Positions 51,618 through 60,052 of a stretch of DNA of 64,000 nt are shown one piece after another. The stretch's first letter is position 1, and each line of letters begins with the position of its first letter. The notes under the pieces were generated by a model. The model searched no databases. It had not been told where the DNA came from and was given only the letters and a program-made list of their open reading frames with translations. The DNA lies in assembly GCF_050586465.1 (NCBI RefSeq), contig NZ_JBOCEG010000003.1, positions 372,001 through 436,000 on the forward strand. Reading direction: 5' to 3'. This DNA comes from CAJXYS01 sp913063035. GTDB lineage: Bacteria; Pseudomonadota; Alphaproteobacteria; Rhodobacterales; Rhodobacteraceae. The position numbers and the translations under genes were made by a program.

Positions 51618-52352
51618 ATGGCGCGATCCGGCAAGACCTCGGGGCGCGGGCAGCGCGAATTGCGCGTGCGGGTGAAGACGGCCCGCGGGCGTAAATCCTC
51701 GTCCACGCGCTGGCTGGAACGGCAGCTGAACGATCCTTACGTCCAGCGCGCCCGGAAAGAGGGCTATCGCGGCCGTGCCGCCTACAAGATCCTCGAGCTG
51801 GACGACAAGTATCGCTTCCTCGTGCCCGGCGCGCGGGTCGTCGACCTGGGCTGCGCGCCCGGCGGCTGGAGCCAGGTCGCCGTCCGGAGCGTGAACGCGC
51901 TCGGCGAGAAGACGGGCAAGGCGGTCGGCCGCGTCATCGGCATCGACCTGCAGGAGGTCGAGCCGATCCCGGGGGCCGAGCTTCACGTGCTCGATTTCCT
52001 CGAGGACGGCGCCGACGAGAAGGTCAAGGCCTGGCTGGGCGGCCCCGCGGACGTGGTGATGTCGGACATGGCCGCGGCGTCCTCCGGCCACAAGCAGACC
52101 GATCATCTGCGCATCGTGGCGCTGTGCGAGGCGGCCGCGGCATTCGCCTTCGACGTGCTCGAAGAGGGTGGCACCTTCGTCGCGAAGGTGCTCGCGGGGG
52201 GCGCCGAGTCGGAGTTGCAGGCGCTTCTGAAAAAGCGCTTCGCCAAGGTCGCCAACGTCAAGCCGCCGGCCAGCCGGCAGGATTCCTCTGAGAAATTCGT
52301 GGTCGCGACCGGGTATCGCGGCCCGGCGGACACGGCGCCCGACGACGACTGA
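51618..52352 (+). CDS. rlmE: 23S rRNA (uridine-2552-2'-O)-methyltransferase
   Basis: This 244-residue FtsJ/RrmJ-type enzyme methylates U2552 in the 50S A-loop. The Rossmann site is VVDLGCAPGGWSQVA, the catalytic K-D-K set is seen in YRGRAAYKILELDDKY (Lys), VVMSDMA (Asp) and FVAKVLAGG (Lys). A basic N-terminus (about 30 residues) is present. It is coupled to the ppx/gppA gene. Confidence 0.94.
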   Translation: MARSGKTSGRGQRELRVRVKTARGRKSSSTRWLERQLNDPYVQRARKEGYRGRAAYKILELDDKYRFLVPGARVVDLGCAPGGWSQVAVRSVNALGEKTGKAVGRVIGIDLQEVEPIPGAELHVLDFLEDGADEKVKAWLGGPADVVMSDMAAASSGHKQTDHLRIVALCEAAAAFAFDVLEEGGTFVAKVLAGGAESELQALLKKRFAKVANVKPPASRQDSSEKFVVATGYRGPADTAPDDD

Positions 52353-52445
52353 CGGGCGGTGCGACGCTGCGGCGCCTCCCGTTCCGCGGCAGGGCGGGTC
52401 AGGATCGCGGCGCACGCAGACGACGCACGGAACGGAGCAGGACAC

Positions 52446-53408
52446 ATGCAGGCGACCCCCGGGCTCTGGCGGCGGACACCGCCCGCGATCTTTCCGCCGA
52501 TCTTCGGCCTTCTCGCGCTGGGGCTCGCCTGGCGCCGCGCGGTGCCGGTCTTCGACGTGCCGGCCGCGGTCGGCGAGGCGATTCTCGGCGCGGTGACCCT
52601 GCTTTTCCTGTTCGCGGTTCTGGCCTATGGCGCCAAGGCCGTCCGCCGCCCCGCCGTCGTGGCCGAGGATCTGCGGATCCTGCCGGGCCGGGCGGGGCTG
52701 TCGACCATGATGCTCTCGCTCTACCTGCTGGCGGCCGTCCTGGTTCCCTACGGCGCGGGCGCCGCGACCGCGGTGCTCTATGCCGGCCTGGCGGCGCATG
52801 CGGGGCTGGTGGCGCTGATCCTCTATGTCCTGGCCACCGGGCCGGCCGAGCAGCGGGTGGTCACCCCCGTCTTCCACCTCAGCTTCGTCGGCTTCATCGT
52901 CGCCGCGGTGCCGGCCGTGCCGCTCGGCCTGCACGGGTTGGCGCAGGCGATCCTCTGGGGCACCGGGGCGCTGGCCATAGCGATCTGGGCCGAGAGCCTG
53001 CGCCAGTTCACGCTGCGCGGGGTGCCGGCGCCGCTGCGCCCGCTGCTCGCGATCCACCTGGCCCCGGTGGCGCTGCTCGGCACCGTCTCGCTGATGCTGG
53101 GGCAGGGCGGGCTCGCGACCGGGCTCGCCTGGGCCGCGGTGGCGCTGCTCTTGCTGCTTGCGATTCGCGTTCGCTGGCTGACCGAGGCGGGCTTCAGCCC
53201 GTTCTGGGGGGCGTTCACCTTTCCGCTTGCCGCCACCGCCGGCCTGATGGCGCTGATGGCCGGCTACGTCGCGGCCCAGCCCTTCCGGCTGATCGCGGCC
53301 GGCGTGCTCGTGGCGGCGACGCTGGTCGTGCCGCCCATCGCCTGGAAGGTGATGCAGATGTGGGCCAAGGGCCAGCTCGCGGCCAAGACCAATGCGGCGA
53401 CCGCCTGA
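52446..53408 (+). CDS. TDT-family (TehA/SLAC1-like) membrane transporter
   Basis: This 320-residue integral membrane protein has about 10 helices. It begins RTPPAIFPPIFGLLALGLAWRRA, the typical first helix of TDT proteins, and has YLLAAVLVPYGAG and SPFWGAFTFPLAATAG. The family includes TehA (tellurite resistance), SLAC1-type anion channels and malate permeases. Substrate here is unknown. ATG 52446 has GGAGCAGGA upstream; it follows rlmE by 93 bases and precedes guaB by 84. Confidence 0.87.
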   Translation: MQATPGLWRRTPPAIFPPIFGLLALGLAWRRAVPVFDVPAAVGEAILGAVTLLFLFAVLAYGAKAVRRPAVVAEDLRILPGRAGLSTMMLSLYLLAAVLVPYGAGAATAVLYAGLAAHAGLVALILYVLATGPAEQRVVTPVFHLSFVGFIVAAVPAVPLGLHGLAQAILWGTGALAIAIWAESLRQFTLRGVPAPLRPLLAIHLAPVALLGTVSLMLGQGGLATGLAWAAVALLLLLAIRVRWLTEAGFSPFWGAFTFPLAATAGLMALMAGYVAAQPFRLIAAGVLVAATLVVPPIAWKVMQMWAKGQLAAKTNAATA

Positions 53409-53492
53409 GCCCGCGCGGAAATTGCGGCTTTCCTTTCCCCCGTCCCCGTGAGATAGGGAAGCGCCAAACGAAACTCCCCAAGGAGACTCCCA

Positions 53493-54944
53493 ATGGAGAT
53501 TCGCGAGGCGCTCACCTTCGACGACGTGCTGCTGGTTCCCGGTGCATCCAGCGTGCTGCCCAACGAGGCGGATACGCGCACCCTGGTTACCAGGTCCATC
53601 CGGATGAACATCCCGCTCCTGTCCTCGGCCATGGACACCGTCACCGAGGGTCCGATGGCGATCACCATGGCGCAGGCGGGCGGCATCGGGGTGATTCACC
53701 GAAATCTCAACATCGAGGATCAGGCCCGCGAGGTGCGGCGGGTGAAGCGGTTCGAGTCGGGGGTGGTCTACAACCCGGTCACGCTGCGCCCCGACCAGAC
53801 GCTGGCCGACGCCAAGGCCCTGCAGGAGCGTTACAAGATCACCGGCTTCCCGGTGGTGGACGCCGAGGGCCACGTGCTGGGCATCGTCACCAACCGCGAC
53901 ATGCGCTTCGCCGAGGATGACCGGACGCCGGTCAGCGCGATGATGACCTCCGAGAACCTCGCCATGCTCGAGGAACCGGCGGATCTCGCCGCGGCAAAGG
54001 CGATGATGCACGAACGCCGGATCGAGAAGCTGCTGGTCGCCGACAAGCAGGGCCGGCTGACCGGACTGCTGACGATCAAGGATATCGAGAAGGCGGTGCT
54101 GAACCCGGCGGCCTGCAAGGACGAGTTGGGCCGGCTGCGCGTGGCCGCGGCGACCACCGTCGGCGATGCCGGCTTCGAACGGTCCGAGGCGCTGATCGAC
54201 GCCGGCTGCGACCTGATCGTGGTCGACACCGCCCACGGCCATTCCGAAGGCGTCGCCAGGGCCGTGGAACGCATCAAGAAGCTGTCCAACGCCGCGCAGG
54301 TCATTGCCGGCAACGTGGCCACCGCCGAGGCCACGCGCGCGCTGATCGACGCGGGCGCGGACGGGATCAAGGTCGGCATCGGCCCGGGATCGATCTGCAC
54401 GACGCGGGTCGTGGCCGGGGTCGGCATGCCGCAGCTGACGGCCATCATGGATTGCGCCCGCGCCGCCGCCGAGAGCGGCACGCCGATCATCGCCGATGGC
54501 GGCATCAAGTTCTCGGGCGATTTCGCCAAGGCGATCGCCGCGGGGGCCCATTGCGCGATGGTGGGCAGCATGATCGCCGGCACCGACGAGAGCCCGGGCG
54601 AGGTGATCCTCTACCAGGGCCGCAGCTTCAAGTCGTATCGGGGCATGGGCAGCCTCGGCGCGATGGCGCGCGGCTCGGCCGACCGCTATTTCCAGAAGGA
54701 CGCGGCCAGCGACAAGCTGGTGCCCGAGGGGATCGAGGGGCAGGTGCCCTACAAGGGCTCGGCCGGCGCGGTGGTCCACCAGCTCGTGGGCGGCCTGCGC
54801 GCGGCGATGGGCTATACCGGTTCGGCCACCATCGACGAGATGCGCGGCGGCTGCAACTTCGTGCGGATCACCGGCGCGGGGCTGAAGGAAAGCCATGTCC
54901 ACGACGTGCAGATCACGCGGGAGTCGCCGAATTATCGCTCTTAA
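53493..54944 (+). CDS. guaB: Inosine-5'-monophosphate dehydrogenase
   Basis: This 483-residue NAD-dependent enzyme commits IMP to guanine nucleotides. It has the N-terminal LTFDDVLLVPG, two CBS domains inserted at residues about 95-205, the catalytic loop GPGSICTTRVVAGVG with the nucleophile Cys, and the flap region. SD AAGGAGACTCCC precedes ATG 53493. Confidence 0.98.
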   Translation: MEIREALTFDDVLLVPGASSVLPNEADTRTLVTRSIRMNIPLLSSAMDTVTEGPMAITMAQAGGIGVIHRNLNIEDQAREVRRVKRFESGVVYNPVTLRPDQTLADAKALQERYKITGFPVVDAEGHVLGIVTNRDMRFAEDDRTPVSAMMTSENLAMLEEPADLAAAKAMMHERRIEKLLVADKQGRLTGLLTIKDIEKAVLNPAACKDELGRLRVAAATTVGDAGFERSEALIDAGCDLIVVDTAHGHSEGVARAVERIKKLSNAAQVIAGNVATAEATRALIDAGADGIKVGIGPGSICTTRVVAGVGMPQLTAIMDCARAAAESGTPIIADGGIKFSGDFAKAIAAGAHCAMVGSMIAGTDESPGEVILYQGRSFKSYRGMGSLGAMARGSADRYFQKDAASDKLVPEGIEGQVPYKGSAGAVVHQLVGGLRAAMGYTGSATIDEMRGGCNFVRITGAGLKESHVHDVQITRESPNYRS

Positions 54945-54971
54945 AGCGGGTCTTTAGGGGGCGATCTTCAT

Positions 54972-55006
54972 CCGCGCCCCCGGGTCCGTGACGGGCCGGG
55001 GCGCGG
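54972..55006. terminator. Hairpin between convergent guaB and MFS gene
   Basis: A 9-bp GC arm pair (CCGCGCCCC / GGGGCGCGG) around a 17-base, partly structured loop, between converging stops. No T-run, so the terminator call is weak. Confidence 0.35.
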
Positions 55007-55010
55007 GATG

Positions 55011-56276
55011 TCACGGCGTCTCCTCGGCCTCGCGCTCGGCCTCGGCCTGTTCCGCGGCCCAGACGCCGGCCACCTCCACCGTCACCGGCGAGGCGGTCGG
55101 CAGGACGCCCACGTAGCTCTCGGTCTCGTCGACCGGCACGATCGCGCGCTGGGTCATGCGGTAGAGAGCATAGAGCGCGATGGCGGCAAAGGTCGTGCCA
55201 AGCACCAGCCAGAAGGCGAAGGGCCCCAGCCCCTGCATCGCCCAGCCCGTGATCATCGGGCCCACGATGGCGCCGAGCCCGAAGGTAAAGACCAGCCCAC
55301 CGGACGCGGCCGGCATGTCCTCGGCCGACAGGAAGTCGTTGGTATAGGCCAGGAACAGCGCGTAAAGCGGCGTGGTCACGCCCCCGGCGAAGAAGGCGGC
55401 CGCCATCAGCGCCCAGAGACCGCCGCCGGTCATCCAGCCCACCGCGCAGGAAGTCGCGCCGAGGGTGGCCGCGCCGAAAATCAGCTTGCGCCGGTCCATG
55501 CGGTCCGACAGCCAGCCCACCGGGTACTGAAGCGCGAGCGCCCCGGCGAAAAGCATGGCGACGAAGAGCGCGATCTCGGCCGTGGTCATCCCGATCTGGG
55601 TGCCGAAGACCGCGCCCATGCCCGATTGCGTCGCGTAGACGCTGCCCAGCAGGAAGATCCCCACCGTGCCGAGCGGCGAGCCCGCGAAGAGATCGCGCAG
55701 CGGCATGGGCCGCGTCACCTCGGCGGCCGGAACCGGGGTGGCCGAGAGCAGGATCGGCGCGAAGGAGACGGAGACCAGGATCGAGGCCCCGATGAAGAGC
55801 ACCGACGTGCCCGCATCGCCCAGCGTCAGAAGGCCCTGCGCGCCGATGATCCCCAGGGTCTGCGCGATCATGTAGGCCGCCAGGACCTTGCCGCGGGTCT
55901 CGTTGGTAGCGGCATTGTTCAGCCAGCTTTCGGCCGTGACGTAGATGCCGGACATGCAGAACCCGATCAGCACGCGCAGCACCGTCCAGGCCCAGGGCTC
56001 GGCAAGCAGCGGAAAGGACAGCAGCCCGGCGGACATGAAACTGCCCAGCGCCGCGAAGACCCGCACATGTCCGACCCGCTGGATCAGAAGCGGCGTGAGC
56101 CGTGCGCCCGAGAGAAAGCCCATGAAATAGCCCGAGGTGACCACCGCGAGCGCCGCGGCCGAGAATCCCTCGATATCGCCGCGCAGGCCGATCAGGGTGA
56201 AATGCATGCCGTTGCCCAGCATGATGAACACGATTCCGATCAGGAGGGCCCAGACCCCGGACAGGACTTGAATCAT
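55011..56276 (-). CDS. MFS transporter (YcaD/UMF2-like)
   Basis: This 421-residue major facilitator has 12 predicted helices, with SGYFMGFLSGARLTPLLIQRVGH and GFCMSGIYVTAESWLNN (a signature of the YcaD-like group), and a short acidic C-terminal tail (AEQAEAEREAEETP). The start is ATG 56276; the frame extends upstream without a ribosome site. The substrate is unknown. Confidence 0.87.
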   Translation of the reverse strand: MIQVLSGVWALLIGIVFIMLGNGMHFTLIGLRGDIEGFSAAALAVVTSGYFMGFLSGARLTPLLIQRVGHVRVFAALGSFMSAGLLSFPLLAEPWAWTVLRVLIGFCMSGIYVTAESWLNNAATNETRGKVLAAYMIAQTLGIIGAQGLLTLGDAGTSVLFIGASILVSVSFAPILLSATPVPAAEVTRPMPLRDLFAGSPLGTVGIFLLGSVYATQSGMGAVFGTQIGMTTAEIALFVAMLFAGALALQYPVGWLSDRMDRRKLIFGAATLGATSCAVGWMTGGGLWALMAAAFFAGGVTTPLYALFLAYTNDFLSAEDMPAASGGLVFTFGLGAIVGPMITGWAMQGLGPFAFWLVLGTTFAAIALYALYRMTQRAIVPVDETESYVGVLPTASPVTVEVAGVWAAEQAEAEREAEETP

Positions 56277-56505
56277 GAGATGCCCTTTCGCGCCGCGGGA
56301 CCGCCCCGCGTCGTCGCCGCGTCGCACATGTCATGCTGCACTGCCGTCGCTGCAGCGCCGCATACGCGTCCGATAGCGACACTGGGGCGAAAGCCCCCCA
56401 GCGCCGCGGTCACTTGTCCGTGAATGGGCGTGCCCGCGAGCGGGCCGCGGCAGGAACACCACCGGCTCCGGACGCATTCCGCCGGGGAAGGAAGGAGGTC
56501 GGACC

Positions 56506-57699
56506 ATGACGCGGTTCTGGGCGCTCTCTGCCGCGGGTTTCGCCGCCACGGCCATCAGTTTCGGGCCGGCGCGCATGGGCTTTGGCCTGTTCGTTCCGGA
56601 ATTCCGCGCCGCGTTCGCCTTGTCGAGCGCGGATATCGGCCTGATCTCGGGGCTCGGCTTTCTCGGCTTCTTCATCGGGCTCCTGGTCGCGCAGGCGCTG
56701 CTGGCGCGGCGGGGGCCGGAACTGCCGGTCGTCGCGGGGCTCGTCGTGGCGACGGCGGGACTCCTGGCGGTGGCGCTCGCGCCGAACGCGCCGGTTCTGG
56801 CCGGTGGTGTCTTCCTCGCCACGGCGAGCGCGGGCTTCGCCTGGACGCCGTTCAACGACGCGGTCCACCGGACGGTTCCCGACTGGTGGCGGCCGGCGGC
56901 GCTGTCGACCATCAGCAGCGGAACGAGCATAGGCGTCGCGGGCGCGGGCCTGGCGGCGCTTGGCATGGTGGGCCTCGGCTTGTCCTGGCGGATGTGCTGG
57001 GCGCTGTTCGCGGGGGCGAGCGCGCTGGCGCTCTGGGTGAATGTCCGGGCGCTGCGCGATCTCGACCGGGCGCCGGAGGCGATGCCGCGGGCCTGGCGCG
57101 GTCTCGTGCAGCCCGTGGCGGCGCCGCTCTTCGGGATCGGCTTCGTCTACGGCACCACCTCGGCGATCTACGTGTCCTTCGCGGCCGACCGCGCGGTTGC
57201 GGCGGGCGGCCTGCCGGGCGTGCCCGTCGACGCGGTGCCGGCCCTGATCTTCATCCTTTACGGTCTCTGCGGCTTCTCGGGCCTGATGACGGGCCGCCTC
57301 AAGGCGCGGCTCGGCCTGCCAGGTCTTCTGCGCGCGCTGATGCTGGCGGGGGCCGGCTCGCTGGCGCTCGTCGCGCTTGCGCCGGGGCACTGGGCCGGGC
57401 TGATCCCCTCGGCGGGGCTGCAGGGGGTCCACGTCATGATGACGAGCGCCGTTCTCGCCTTCTGGTCCGAGCGGCTCTATCCCGGGCTGCCGTCGCTGAG
57501 CTTCACGGCGGCGCTCCTGGCCATGGCGGCCGGCAGCGTTCTCGGCCCCGCGGTCGCCGGGGTGATGTCGGACATGGCCGGCCCGCGGGCGATGTTCCTG
57601 GTCGCCGCCGCGCTGCCGGCGTTGCTGGCGGCCGGGTTGCGAGACCGTCACGCCCATGACCGCCCGGCACCTGGCGCGCGGGCCGGGCAGGGCACGTAG
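56506..57699 (+). CDS. MFS transporter
   Basis: This 397-residue major facilitator has about 12 hydrophobic segments, starting FWALSAAGFAATAISFGPARMGFGLFVPEF. It resembles YbfB-like/CynX-type MFS members (GLISGLGFLGFFIGLLVAQALL). ATG 56506 follows GGAAGGAGGT. It is divergent from the other MFS gene with 229 bases between them. Substrate unknown. Confidence 0.85.
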   Translation: MTRFWALSAAGFAATAISFGPARMGFGLFVPEFRAAFALSSADIGLISGLGFLGFFIGLLVAQALLARRGPELPVVAGLVVATAGLLAVALAPNAPVLAGGVFLATASAGFAWTPFNDAVHRTVPDWWRPAALSTISSGTSIGVAGAGLAALGMVGLGLSWRMCWALFAGASALALWVNVRALRDLDRAPEAMPRAWRGLVQPVAAPLFGIGFVYGTTSAIYVSFAADRAVAAGGLPGVPVDAVPALIFILYGLCGFSGLMTGRLKARLGLPGLLRALMLAGAGSLALVALAPGHWAGLIPSAGLQGVHVMMTSAVLAFWSERLYPGLPSLSFTAALLAMAAGSVLGPAVAGVMSDMAGPRAMFLVAAALPALLAAGLRDRHAHDRPAPGARAGQGT

Positions 57700-57879
57700 G
57701 CCGGGGCGCGAGTGTGGAAGGACTTGACCGTGAACGGCGGCGGGCGCTAACCCGTATGGGCACAATGCGCCGCACGGGGATGGCGCCCGAACGCCGTTCC
57801 ATGACCGGGCCCGTGACGTCGGCGGCCAAGCGCCCGCACGCGCCCGGCGACAGGACCCTGACCCGAGGAGGATTATCAC

Positions 57880-58713
57880 ATGGCCCAGATCCTGAGCCGC
57901 AAACTTGGCGATGCCGACCTGATCGTGCTGACCGACGGCACGTTGGAGTTCGACCGCGAGATCTTCCCGGGCACCGATCCGGCCCATATCGATGCGCTGC
58001 TCGACGCCGCCGGCGAAGAGGCGATCCGGACCAATTTCAACGCGGTCCTGATCCGGCGCCCCGGCCAGACGATCCTGGTGGATTCGGGGCCGCGCGACCT
58101 GTTCGGACCAACGGCCGGACATCTGCCGGAGGCGCTGGCCGAGGCCGGAACCGCCCCGGAAGAGGTCGACCTGATCTTTCTCACGCATCTGCACCCCGAT
58201 CACATCGCCGGCACGGTAACCCCCGACGGCCAACCCGTTTTCCCGAACGCGGAAATGGTGATCCCCGCCGCCGAGATCGCGTTCTGGTCCGACGCGGCGC
58301 GCTTCGCGGGGGACGAGACCCTGTCGGGCTGGCAGCAGCTGGCCGCGGCGGTGCTGGCCGCCTATGAGGGGCGTATCCGAACGGTCACGGATGCCGGCGA
58401 GATCGCGCCTGGGATGACCGCGCTGCCCTTGCCCGGTCACACGCCGGGCCACAGCGGGTTCCGGCTGGACGTCGGCGACGAGAGCTTCGTGCATGCCGCC
58501 GACATCGTCCATGCCCAGGCGCTGCAACTGGCGGATCCGGATGTCGGCGTGGTCTTCGACGTCGATGCCGACACCGCGCGCGCCTCGCGCAAGCGGCTGC
58601 TCGACATGCTGGCGACCGATGGCATCCGTTTCTCGGGCGGGCATATCCTGCGTCCCGCCTTCGGCCATGTGGAGCGGGCCAACGGCGGCTATCGATTCGT
58701 CGACGAGGCCTGA
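57880..58713 (+). CDS. Metallo-beta-lactamase-fold hydrolase
   Basis: This 277-residue cytoplasmic protein has the MBL dinuclear metal motif FLTHLHPDHIAG (HxHxDH), later PLPGHTPGHSG (third His), and a final His in SGGHILRPAFGH. It resembles the lactonase-like/YtnP branch of the MBL fold, so quorum-sensing lactone hydrolysis is possible but not supported by more than fold. ATG 57880 has GAGGAGGA upstream. Confidence 0.88.
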   Translation: MAQILSRKLGDADLIVLTDGTLEFDREIFPGTDPAHIDALLDAAGEEAIRTNFNAVLIRRPGQTILVDSGPRDLFGPTAGHLPEALAEAGTAPEEVDLIFLTHLHPDHIAGTVTPDGQPVFPNAEMVIPAAEIAFWSDAARFAGDETLSGWQQLAAAVLAAYEGRIRTVTDAGEIAPGMTALPLPGHTPGHSGFRLDVGDESFVHAADIVHAQALQLADPDVGVVFDVDADTARASRKRLLDMLATDGIRFSGGHILRPAFGHVERANGGYRFVDEA

Positions 58714-58786
58714 GCCGATTGTTTTCCTGCTTTTTTATCAACGCCTTGCCGTCAAAAGCTGATGCGATGGGTCGGGGGCGGTCCCG

Positions 58787-59974
58787 ATGACGCCGGGCGC
58801 GCGGGTTGCCGCCGCGATCGAGATTCTCGACCGCGTGCTGAGCGGCACGCCCGCCGAACAGGCGCTGACGAACTGGGCCCGCGCGAGCCGTTTTGCGGGC
58901 TCGGGCGATCGCGCGGCGGTCCGTGACCATGTCTTCGCCAGCCTGCGCCGCAAGCGCTCTCACGCCGCGCTTGGTGGCGCGATGACGGGCCGCGGGTTGT
59001 TGATCGGCCAGCTGCGCGAGGCGGGCGCCGATTGCCCCGGGATCTTCTCGGGCAGCGGCCATGCGCCGCCGCCCCTGACGGCGGCGGAGATCGCGCGTCT
59101 CGACCGGGCGGTCGAGATGGAGCGCAACATCGTCCTCGACTGTCCGGACTGGCTGGCGCCGGAGCTGGAGGCCGCGCTCGGCGACGCCTTCGAACCGGTC
59201 ATGTCCGCGTTACGGGATCGCGCACCGGTCTTCCTGCGCGTGAACAGCGCCAGGACGACGCGCGAGGCGGCCCGCGCCGCGCTGGCCGCCGATGGCATCG
59301 GAACGCGGCCGCACGCGCTGGCGAAGACCGCCCTGGAAGTGACGGAGAATCCGCGGAAAATCCAGAACGCGGCCGCCTATCGCGACGGGCTGGTCGAATT
59401 GCAGGACGCGGCGTCGCAGGCGGTGGTGGAGATGCTGCCGCTGGCCGATGCGCCGCGGGTCCTCGACTACTGCGCGGGGGGTGGCGGCAAGGCCCTGGCG
59501 ATGGCGTCACAGGCGCCCCGCGCCACGGTCTTCGCCCATGACGCGGACCCGCGCCGGATGCGCGACCTGCCGGCGCGCGCGGCGCGGGCCGGTGCCGTGA
59601 TCACCTGCCTCGACAGCGGGGAGGTGGCGGCAGGGGGCGCCTACGATCTGGTGCTTTGCGACGCGCCCTGTTCCGGCAGCGGCGCCTGGCGGCGCAGCCC
59701 CGAGGCCAAGTGGCGGCTCGACCCCGGCGGGCTGGAGGCGCTCTGCCGGACGCAGGCCGGGATTCTCGACCGGGCCGCGCCGCTGGTCGCCGCGGGCGGG
59801 CACCTGGCCTACACGACCTGTTCGCTGCTCGCGCCGGAGAACGGGGCCCAGATCGCCGGGTTTCGCGCCCGGCACCGGGGCTGGCGCCTGGTCTCGGAAC
59901 GGCGTCTCACGCCGCTGGACGGGGGCGACGGATTCTACATCGCACTCTTGCAGCGCGAAGAAAATGTCTCATAA
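58787..59974 (+). CDS. RsmB/NOP-family SAM-dependent RNA methyltransferase
   Basis: This 395-residue rRNA cytosine-C5 methyltransferase has a short helical N-terminal part (residues 1-60, NusB-like remnant) and the catalytic domain: VLDYCAGGGGKALA (SAM motif I), LCDAPCSGSGAWRRSPEAKW (motif IV with the PC dipeptide) and YTTCSLLAPENGAQI (motif VI with TC). Both catalytic Cys are present. The likely target is 16S rRNA m5C967 or a related base. The stop lies 18 bases before a CtrA site that serves cckA. Confidence 0.9.
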   Translation: MTPGARVAAAIEILDRVLSGTPAEQALTNWARASRFAGSGDRAAVRDHVFASLRRKRSHAALGGAMTGRGLLIGQLREAGADCPGIFSGSGHAPPPLTAAEIARLDRAVEMERNIVLDCPDWLAPELEAALGDAFEPVMSALRDRAPVFLRVNSARTTREAARAALAADGIGTRPHALAKTALEVTENPRKIQNAAAYRDGLVELQDAASQAVVEMLPLADAPRVLDYCAGGGGKALAMASQAPRATVFAHDADPRRMRDLPARAARAGAVITCLDSGEVAAGGAYDLVLCDAPCSGSGAWRRSPEAKWRLDPGGLEALCRTQAGILDRAAPLVAAGGHLAYTTCSLLAPENGAQIAGFRARHRGWRLVSERRLTPLDGGDGFYIALLQREENVS

Positions 59975-59991
59975 TCGCCTTTAGAGTGCGC

Positions 59992-60006
59992 TTAAGCTCC
60001 TCTTAA
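59992..60006. promoter_or_regulatory. CtrA binding site upstream of cckA
   Basis: TTAA (59992-59995), exactly seven bases, then TTAA (60003-60006) followed by CC, matching the full CtrA consensus TTAA-N7-TTAAC. It lies 47 bases upstream of the cckA GTG. CckA is the kinase that starts CtrA phosphorylation, so this would be a feedback loop. Confidence 0.7.
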
Positions 60007-60052
60007 CCCGGTTTGTCCCAAATGCGCCGGACGGTAACGGAAGGAGGACGCG

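Noticed and set aside
57880..58713. MBL-fold protein as a quorum-quenching AHL lactonase
   Set aside because: The HxHxDH motif is shared by the whole superfamily; no lactonase-specific feature was identified, so it is left as a general hydrolase.
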